Origin: JBAZGH01 sp041652935
Lineage (GTDB): Bacteria; Patescibacteriota; Patescibacteriia; Patescibacteriales; XYC2-FULL-47-12
Length of the DNA: 64,000 bases
Assembly (NCBI GenBank): GCA_041652935.1
Contig: JBAZGH010000001.1
Coordinates: forward strand, 1-64,000
Reading direction: 5' to 3'
Made by a program: the position numbers and the translations under genes
In this document: piece by piece, positions 58,201 to 64,000 of the stretch
How the letters are laid out: every line of letters begins with the position of its first letter
Numbering within the stretch: the stretch's first letter is position 1
Notes under the pieces: model-generated
Databases searched by the model: none
The model's input: only the letters and a program-made list of their open reading frames with translations
Told to the model about the DNA's origin: nothing

Positions 58201-59394
58201 ATGAAAATAAAAACAATTAAAAATATTAAGAATTTGCGAGGCAAAAGAGTTCTTGTTCGTTGTGATTTTAATGTTGCAATCAAAGACCATAAAATAATTG
58301 ACGATTTTAAAATTATCCAAACTTTGCCCACTATTAGATATTTAACAAATAAGGGAGCGAAAGTTATTATTATTACTCATTTAGGCAGGCCTACGACAAG
58401 CAACAAGCCACAAGCAACAAGTAATCAAAAATATACCATCAAACCGATTATAATTCGGTTGAATAAACTTTTAGGAAAAAAAGTTAAATATTTAGAAAAT
58501 TTTTTAGATGACGGTGCTAAAGATGCGGTTAATGATTTAAAAAACGGGCAAATATTAATGTTGGAAAATATTAGGTTTTATCAAGGAGAAAAGAAAAATG
58601 ACAAAAAATTCGGCAAAGAATTAGCCGGCTTGGCTGATATTTATGTAAATGACGCGTTGGCGGTTTCACATCGGGCGCACGCTTCAGTCAGCGCCATCCA
58701 AAATTTTTTGCCGTCTTACTCCGGATTATTGCTGGAAAAAGAAATATTGAATTTAAATAAAATTATCCATCCGCAAAAGCCGTTGGCGGTAATTATGGGA
58801 GGCGCTAAAATAGAAACCAAGGTGCCGGTCATAAAAAAACTCGCGAAAAAAGCCAGTGTAATTTTTATCGGCGGAATGATAAGCTATGATTTTTTAGCAG
58901 CTTTGAAATTAAGTACCGGCAAATACAAAGTTAACGTAAAAAATAAAAAGCTGGCAAGAAAGTTATTGGGCAAAAAAATAATTTTGCCGATAGATTTTGT
59001 GGCCAGTAGTTCTAAAAATGGGCGGGGAAAAATACGGGTTGTGGCTGCCGATGAAATTCCTAAAAATAGCTGGCAACTAGACATCGGGCCGGAAACAATC
59101 CGTTTTTATTCTCAGCATCTTAAACAGGCAAAAACGATAATCTGGAACGGGCCAATGGGCATGTTTGAAAATGATAAATTTAAAAACGGAACATTATCTA
59201 TTGCCCGGGTAGTTGCTTCCGTGTCGCAAGGCAGGGCTTTTGGCATTGCCGGCGGAGGAGAAACCGTTGTTGCTTTAAAAAAAACAAAAATGCTTGAGCA
59301 TGTTGACTGGGTATCAACCGGAGGCGGAGCAATGCTGGCGTATCTGGCTGGAGAGAAGATGCCGGGACTAACTAAGTTAAAAGTTGGAAAGTAA
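58201..59394 (+). CDS. pgk: Phosphoglycerate kinase
   Basis: 397 residues. VLVRCDFNVAI, THLGRP, FYQGEKKND, HRAHASVSAI, MGGAKIETKVPVI, NGPMGMFE and GGGETVVAL trace the PGK family from end to end. It makes ATP from 1,3-bisphosphoglycerate. Right after THLGRP the loop reads TTSNKPQATSNQKY and is encoded by four tandem heptamers, where other PGKs have a short charged loop. It has its own promoter and leads a run of lower-glycolysis genes. Confidence 0.95.
   Translation: MKIKTIKNIKNLRGKRVLVRCDFNVAIKDHKIIDDFKIIQTLPTIRYLTNKGAKVIIITHLGRPTTSNKPQATSNQKYTIKPIIIRLNKLLGKKVKYLENFLDDGAKDAVNDLKNGQILMLENIRFYQGEKKNDKKFGKELAGLADIYVNDALAVSHRAHASVSAIQNFLPSYSGLLLEKEILNLNKIIHPQKPLAVIMGGAKIETKVPVIKKLAKKASVIFIGGMISYDFLAALKLSTGKYKVNVKNKKLARKLLGKKIILPIDFVASSSKNGRGKIRVVAADEIPKNSWQLDIGPETIRFYSQHLKQAKTIIWNGPMGMFENDKFKNGTLSIARVVASVSQGRAFGIAGGGETVVALKKTKMLEHVDWVSTGGGAMLAYLAGEKMPGLTKLKVGK
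58396..58423. repeat. Four tandem heptamers within pgk
   Basis: ACAAGCA, ACAAGCC, ACAAGCA and ACAAGTA follow one another without a gap. They belong to the same heptamer family as those in recJ (40737) and eno (60755). Confidence 0.8.
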
Positions 59395-59490
59395 AAAATA
59401 GAAAGTGCGATGAACGACGAACAAAATTGAGAAATTGGAAGCTAGAAAATTAATAAAAAATATCTAAATTATAAATTTAATTAAAAAAAT

Positions 59491-60255
59491 ATGCAGAAGC
59501 AAAATAATCAAATTTTATTAATTTTAGCCGGCATTTTGACTTTAGTAATTGTAATTTGGATTGGGGTTTTGACGCGCAATAGTCTGAAAGAATACCGCTA
59601 TATAGGGCAGAGCGCCGAGCAGAAGCATTCTATTTATATGAACGGCGAGGGAAAAATTACCGCCGTGCCTGATATCGCTAAAATCCAGCTTGGCCATTCG
59701 GTAGAAAAAAAGAAAGTGGCTGACGCGCAGAAAGAAAATACGGAAAAAATGAACGCGGTTATAAAGAAATTAAAAGAAGAGTTTGATATAGAGGCTAAAG
59801 ATATCCAAACCGCCAATTACAATATTTACCCGCAGTATAATTGGACCGACGGGCGGCAAGTGTTGGGCGGATATGAGGTTTCCCAGAATATAAGCGTAAA
59901 AATAAGGGACTTGAATAATATCAGTGATATTTTAGATATGGCCGGGGCAGAAGGATTGAACCAAGTCGGCGGATTAAGTTTTGAGGTTGACGATCCGCAG
60001 GAACTAAAACAGCAGGCGCGAGAGCTTGCTATACAGCATGCCAAAGAAAAAGCAGAGAGCCTGGCTAAAGTCGCCGGCGTAAAGCTTGGCAACATAATCA
60101 GTTTTTCTGAATATTCAACCGAACCTCAGTACAGCACTAATAACTTTTTAGCCAAAGAAGCGTACGGCCTGGGCGGAGCTGACAGTTCCCCCGATGTGGA
60201 GGTTGGCAGTACGGAAGTTATCGTAACGGCAACAGTGGAATATGAGATATATTAG
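59491..60255 (+). CDS. SIMPL domain protein (DUF541)
   Basis: 254 residues. A membrane anchor or signal helix at about 7-27, then SIYMNGEGKITAVPDIAKIQLG, the usual start of a SIMPL/DUF541 domain, IQTANYNIYPQYNW, and the C-terminal VGSTEVIVTATVEYEI. Family members are periplasmic or surface proteins linked to oxidative stress or to signalling in animals; a biochemical activity is not defined. It stands between pgk and eno without an obvious metabolic link. Confidence 0.85.
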   Translation: MQKQNNQILLILAGILTLVIVIWIGVLTRNSLKEYRYIGQSAEQKHSIYMNGEGKITAVPDIAKIQLGHSVEKKKVADAQKENTEKMNAVIKKLKEEFDIEAKDIQTANYNIYPQYNWTDGRQVLGGYEVSQNISVKIRDLNNISDILDMAGAEGLNQVGGLSFEVDDPQELKQQARELAIQHAKEKAESLAKVAGVKLGNIISFSEYSTEPQYSTNNFLAKEAYGLGGADSSPDVEVGSTEVIVTATVEYEIY

Positions 60256-60282
60256 TAAAAAGTTGAAAGTTATAAAATTAAA

Positions 60283-60306
60283 AGCCTGCCTGTTGGCAGA
60301 CGGGCT
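60283..60306. repeat. Imperfect hairpin before eno
   Basis: AGCCTGCC and GGCAGACGGGCT form an imperfect stem around TGTT. It is a G+C-rich dispersed palindrome in an AT-rich gap. No T-run follows. Confidence 0.5.
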
Positions 60307-60332
60307 AATATACAAATATAAAATATATAAAT

Positions 60333-60340
60333 AAAGGAGG
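60333..60340 (+). promoter_or_regulatory. Strong Shine-Dalgarno of eno
   Basis: AAAGGAGG lies four bases before the ATG at 60345. Very few genes in this window have such a site, which also fixes the eno start. Confidence 0.8.
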
Positions 60341-60344
60341 ACAT

Positions 60345-61615
60345 ATGCTTAAAATTAGAAATATAACAGCTCGTGAAATTTTAGATTCTCGGGGAAATCC
60401 GACCGTGGAGGCGCAAGTGGAGCTTGAAAACGGAATTAAAGCCAAAGCATCAGTACCGTCAGGCGCATCCACTGGCGACCACGAAGCGCATGAATTGCGC
60501 GACGGCGATAAAGATCGCTATAGCGGGTTGGGCGTGCTTAAGGCTGTAAAAAATGTAGAAAGTAAAATTGCGCCGGAATTACGGGGAACTGATTGTACCA
60601 AGCAGGAAAAAATTGATCAAACAATGATTAAGCTGGACGGCACTAAAAATAAAAAGAAATTGGGCGCGAATGCTATTTTGGCAGTATCACTAGCCTGTGC
60701 GCGAGCTGCATCTGTATCTGAAAAGCAGGAATTATATGAATACATTCGTCAATCTTACAACTCACAACTTACAACCTACAATTTACCTGTGCCGAGTTTT
60801 AATATATTTAACGGCGGCAAGCATGCTGATACGAATTTGGATTTTCAGGAATTTATGGTTATTCAATGGCAAAAAATTATAAGAAGGGGCAGTTTGCCGA
60901 ACAGATTAAAATGGGAGCTGAAATATTCCATGAATTGGGAAAAGTTTTGCTTGAATCGGGGTTTGATACTGACGTTGGCAGTGAAGGCGGATACGCGCCC
61001 GATATTTATTCTTCCGTGCAGGCGATGGAATTTATTATGGCGGCCGGAGTTAGAACCGGCTACCAAATAGGGAAAGATTTCGGGCTGGGGATTGACGTCG
61101 GTTCTTCCGAACTTTATGACTTGCGGACAAAAAAATATATTTTTAAGCTAGATCAGGCCATTTTCGCCAATTCCACCCTAGTTGATTTATACCACGAATG
61201 GCTGAAAAAATTTAATGTTATCTCAATTGAGGATGGTCTGGCCCAGGATGACTGGGAAGGATGGGAGGAACTTACCAGAATGCTAAAAAAAGAAGTAATG
61301 ATAGTGGGTGATGATTTGTTTGTCACAAATATTGAGCGCTTAAAAAAGGGGATAAAGAAAAAAGTTGCCAATACGATTTTAATAAAGCCCAATCAGGTCG
61401 GAACTTTGACCGAAACCATAGAATGTGTTAAATTAGCAAAAAAGAATAAATATAAAATATTTGTTTCGCACCGCAGCGGAGAGACAACGGATGATTTTAT
61501 TGCCGACTTGGCGGTAGCGGTTGGGGCTGATTATGTTAAATTCGGGTCGCTAAGCAGGGGAGAGAGAGTTTGCAAATACAATAGATTAATGGAGATTGAA
61601 AATTTAGTTAATTAG
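60345..61615 (+). CDS. eno: Enolase, interrupted by an apparent one-base deletion
   Basis: The first frame runs from 60345 with ITAREILDSRGNPTVE, PSGASTGDHEA and NGGKHADTNLDFQEFMVI. Homology then continues in another frame from about 60866 with MAKNYKKGQFAEQIKMGAE, DVGSEGGYAP, IKPNQVGTLTET and SHRSGETTDD up to 61615. Inserting one C near 60864 restores ATT-CCA-ATG (I-P-M), as in enolases, and gives 423 residues, the normal length. All catalytic residues are kept. A sequencing or assembly error, programmed frameshifting or a true mutation are possible. The loop before LPVPSFNIFNGG is encoded by tandem heptamers. Confidence 0.9.
60755..60782. repeat. Four tandem heptamers within eno
   Basis: TTACAAC, TCACAAC, TTACAAC and CTACAAT follow without a gap and encode QSYNSQLTTYN. 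Two copies of TTACAAC plus a third variant also lie at 54833-54853 before the band-7 gene. Confidence 0.8.
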
Positions 61616-61623
61616 TTACACAA

Positions 61624-63213
61624 ATGAAAAATTTTAATAATATCAAAACTAAACCGCTTATTCTTATTATTCTTGATGGTTGGGGCATCGCTCCGCCAAA
61701 CAAAGGCAACGCGGTAACCTTAGGAAAAACTCCGACTATGGATAAGCTTGCGAAAAATTATCCGTACACTGAATTATTCGCGCACGGGAAAAATGTCGGC
61801 CTGCCCAGCTACCAGGACGGAAACAGCGAGGCCGGGCATATGAATATCGGCGCCGGGAGAATCGTCAACCAGGATGTTATTAAAATAAGCAAAAGCATTA
61901 AAGATAAAACTTTTTTTAAGAATGCTGCTTTCTTGCAAGCGATAAAACATGCTAAAGATAATCGATCCCACCTTCATTTAATGGGTCTGCTTTCAAACGG
62001 AATGAGCGCGCACAGCGATCCATTCCACATTGAAGCTCTTTTAAAATTGGCGCGCGAGCATGGGATAAAAAATACTTATTTGCATCTATTTACCGACGGT
62101 CGGGACTCTCCCCAGCATGCCGCCCTAAAATTAGTGCAGGATTTAGAAAGAAAGCTTTTGCCCAATGAGTATATCGCTACCGTAATGGGCCGTTATTATG
62201 GCATGGACCGTAAGAAAAATTGGAAAGTTACCCAGCAGGCTTATGATGTGTTAACTTGCAAAAAATGCCGTTGGCACAGCTCAAAAGATACTGCCAGTGC
62301 GATTACGCAAAGCTATAACCGCAATAATACGGATGAATTTTTAGAACCGTATGTTATTTTGCGGAAAAATAAAATATTGCCTCGCATAGAAAATAATGAC
62401 AGTATTATTTTTTTTAATTTGCGTTCTGACCGCGCCCGCCAAATAGCAAAGGCTTTTACTCAAGATGATTTTGAGATTAAAAATAAGGGTTCATTTAAAC
62501 GGAAGGAAAAGTTAAAACATTTATGTTTTGTAGCGATGACGGATTTCGGGCCTGACCTAGAATCTATTTTAACGGCTTTTCCCAGTACTGACATGGAAAA
62601 TACTCTGCCGATGCAATTAAAAGATTGCAGGCAAATTTATATGGCGGAGACGGAAAAATACGCCCATGTAACTTATTTTTTTAACGGCGGTTATGCCGAT
62701 CCGGTGGCGGGAGAGCAAAGGATCCACGTGCCGTCTCCAGACGTAAAATCATATGACCAAAAACCGGAAATGAGTTCGCGGGAGCTGACTGATAATATTT
62801 TAAAATTTATAAAAAATAAAAATTTTGATTTTCTTACAGTAAATTATGCCTGTCCCGATATGATAGGCCACACAGGAAATTTAGGGGCCGGAATCTTGGC
62901 AGTTGAAGCCGTTGATAATTATCTTAGTAAAATTATAGCTGAAGCTGAAAAAAATAGAATTAGAATCATAATTACCGCCGACCACGGGAATATTGAAGAA
63001 ATGATCAAGCTTGATACCGGCGAGGTTAACACTGAACACACAACCAATAAAGTGCCGTTTATTTTCTTTGACAATGAGTTCAAAAAAGCAGAATTAAGCC
63101 AAAAGGGAATTTTAGGCGATATTGCTCCATTTATATTAATGCTGTTGCAAAAGGAAAAACCGAAGACAATGAATAGGGGGATAATGATAAACAAAAAGAA
63201 ATGGAAGCTTTAA
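61624..63213 (+). CDS. gpmI: 2,3-bisphosphoglycerate-independent phosphoglycerate mutase
   Basis: 529 residues, slightly above the usual 510. ILDGWGIAP, DGNSEAGHMNIGAGR with the phosphoserine S68, FTDGRDSPQHAA, MGRYYGMDRKKNW, FFNLRSDRARQ, and DHGNIEEM plus EHTTNKVPF for the two manganese ions are all intact. It converts 3- to 2-phosphoglycerate between pgk and eno, both encoded nearby. The stop overlaps the start of a second, divergent copy by one base. Confidence 0.95.
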   Translation: MKNFNNIKTKPLILIILDGWGIAPPNKGNAVTLGKTPTMDKLAKNYPYTELFAHGKNVGLPSYQDGNSEAGHMNIGAGRIVNQDVIKISKSIKDKTFFKNAAFLQAIKHAKDNRSHLHLMGLLSNGMSAHSDPFHIEALLKLAREHGIKNTYLHLFTDGRDSPQHAALKLVQDLERKLLPNEYIATVMGRYYGMDRKKNWKVTQQAYDVLTCKKCRWHSSKDTASAITQSYNRNNTDEFLEPYVILRKNKILPRIENNDSIIFFNLRSDRARQIAKAFTQDDFEIKNKGSFKRKEKLKHLCFVAMTDFGPDLESILTAFPSTDMENTLPMQLKDCRQIYMAETEKYAHVTYFFNGGYADPVAGEQRIHVPSPDVKSYDQKPEMSSRELTDNILKFIKNKNFDFLTVNYACPDMIGHTGNLGAGILAVEAVDNYLSKIIAEAEKNRIRIIITADHGNIEEMIKLDTGEVNTEHTTNKVPFIFFDNEFKKAELSQKGILGDIAPFILMLLQKEKPKTMNRGIMINKKKWKL

Positions 63214-64000
63214 TGACAAATAATAAATTAACGGTTTTATGCATCATTGACGGCTGGGGTGTTGCCGCGCCTTACAACGGCAATGCAGTTACTGAAGCTG
63301 ATTTGCCCAATATAAATAAGATAATTTCCCAATATCCGGTTACAACCCTAGAAGCCGGCGGGGAAGCGGTGGGGCTGGAAGAAGGATTGGCCGGCAATAG
63401 CCGCCAGGGCCATTTTGTTATTGGAACCGGGCAAAGAGCCGACTCTGATTTACTTAGGATAAACAACGCAATCAGGGATAAAACTTTTTTTAAAAATAAA
63501 ATTTTGAAAGAAGCGGTTAGACACGCCGAGAAAAACAATTCAAGCATACACATATTAGGATTAGTTTCCGAAGATAAAATTCACTCATCCTTTAGCCACT
63601 TGTTGTCCTTGATGGATTTTTTTAAAAAACGTAAAGAGCAGAAAATTTATTTAGACCTTATTATTTCAGAAGAAGAGTCATCTCTGAATTTATTAAGGGA
63701 AATCCAGCAAAAGGCGGATAAATATGAGAATATCGAGATAGCAACGATTTCCGGAAGTTTTTACGCAATGGATGGATATGGCAATTGGGACCGTACTATT
63801 AAATTTTATCAGGCGCTGGCGGAGGGGGAGTGTAAAAATAAATTTGACAGCATTTCAAAGGCCGTTGAATTTTATAATAATAATAAAAAAATTGCCGCCA
63901 GCGGGATTATTCCGACAGTTTTAATAAAAAATAGCCGTCCAGTCGCCACAGTTAAAGAAAAAGACGTTTTAATATTCTTCAATTTTAACCCCAGAGGAAT
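63213..64000 (+). CDS. Divergent second GpmI-like protein (partial, cut by window end)
   Basis: The frame is open from the ATG at 63213 to the window end, 262 residues so far. TVLCIIDGWGVAAP, AGNSRQGHFVIGTGQ (S63 at the phosphoserine position) and IHILGLVSEDKIHSSFSH follow GpmI. Substrate-binding sites differ: TDGRD reads ISEEE, GRYY-MDR reads GSFY-MDG, and FFNLRSDR reads FFNFNPRG. At least four arginines that hold the phosphoglycerate are therefore missing. It is a tandem paralogue that has lost the substrate pocket or changed substrate. The metal-binding C-terminal half lies outside the window. Confidence 0.8.
   Translation, partial: MTNNKLTVLCIIDGWGVAAPYNGNAVTEADLPNINKIISQYPVTTLEAGGEAVGLEEGLAGNSRQGHFVIGTGQRADSDLLRINNAIRDKTFFKNKILKEAVRHAEKNNSSIHILGLVSEDKIHSSFSHLLSLMDFFKKRKEQKIYLDLIISEEESSLNLLREIQQKADKYENIEIATISGSFYAMDGYGNWDRTIKFYQALAEGECKNKFDSISKAVEFYNNNKKIAASGIIPTVLIKNSRPVATVKEKDVLIFFNFNPRG

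Overview
The window looks like part of a chromosome from a Candidate Phyla Radiation bacterium (Patescibacteria). It is AT-rich, genes are tightly packed, and housekeeping genes are short and slightly divergent. Several strong promoters sit so close to their start codons that the mRNAs should be leaderless. TGA is used as a stop (for example at 8896-8898 and 15989-15991), so the recoded Gracilibacteria/Absconditabacteria lineages are unlikely. The exact phylum cannot be fixed from sequence alone. No rRNA, CRISPR array, transposase or phage gene was seen.

Region 1 (1-27,434) is a surface-glycan island of very low G+C. It begins with the tail of an aminotransferase-like gene and a GT-C-like membrane protein. 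Five minus-strand genes follow (GT4 glycosyltransferase, FkbM methyltransferase, B12-type radical SAM protein, capsule-synthesis-like protein). From 7,620 to 27,434 a single plus-strand block of 21 genes runs with almost no gaps. It is led by a small helix-turn-helix protein whose promoter carries three TTGAYAC repeats spaced exactly 10 bp apart. The block encodes two nonulosonic (sialic-type) acid synthases, two cytidylyltransferases, two 4,6-dehydratases, three PLP aminotransferases, a NeuD-type acetyltransferase, methyltransferases, a formyltransferase, a PIG-L deacetylase, an ABC flippase-like transporter and a second capsule-like protein. Together they would make and activate two different nine-carbon sugars and load them on a lipid-linked glycan. 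Recognisable PseG, PseH and NeuC are absent.

Region 2 (27,443-30,735) holds a convergent polyprenyl-phosphate sugar-1-phosphate transferase, which probably starts glycan assembly. Next to it is an isolated radical SAM gene of clearly higher G+C with its own promoter, Shine-Dalgarno and terminator.

Region 3 (30,776-64,000) is housekeeping: holB, an Asp-box lipoprotein, frr, rseP, murJ, lepA, recJ, an RNase HI, a FtsB-like protein, a parvulin foldase, two tRNAs, a DPBB-D,D-carboxypeptidase fusion, ftsE/ftsX, a PfkB kinase with pduL, glycosyltransferases, VanZ, pilT, dtd, NUDIX, a band-7 protein, a degenerate HtrA homologue, then a glycolytic run pgk, SIMPL protein, eno (with a one-base frameshift), gpmI and a divergent second gpmI-like gene cut by the window end.

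The housekeeping half is peppered with small inverted and heptamer repeats in nearly every longer intergenic gap. Several lie inside reading frames: lepA carries about 34 extra residues encoded by a palindromic element, and recJ, pgk and eno each carry four tandem heptamers in a loop. The most notable observations are the phased operator at 7,575, the dual sugar pathway with paired deacetylase and formyltransferase, the repeats inside genes, the GxxExxY gene boxed by inverted repeats, the HtrA pseudoprotease, and the second phosphoglycerate mutase that has lost its substrate-binding residues.
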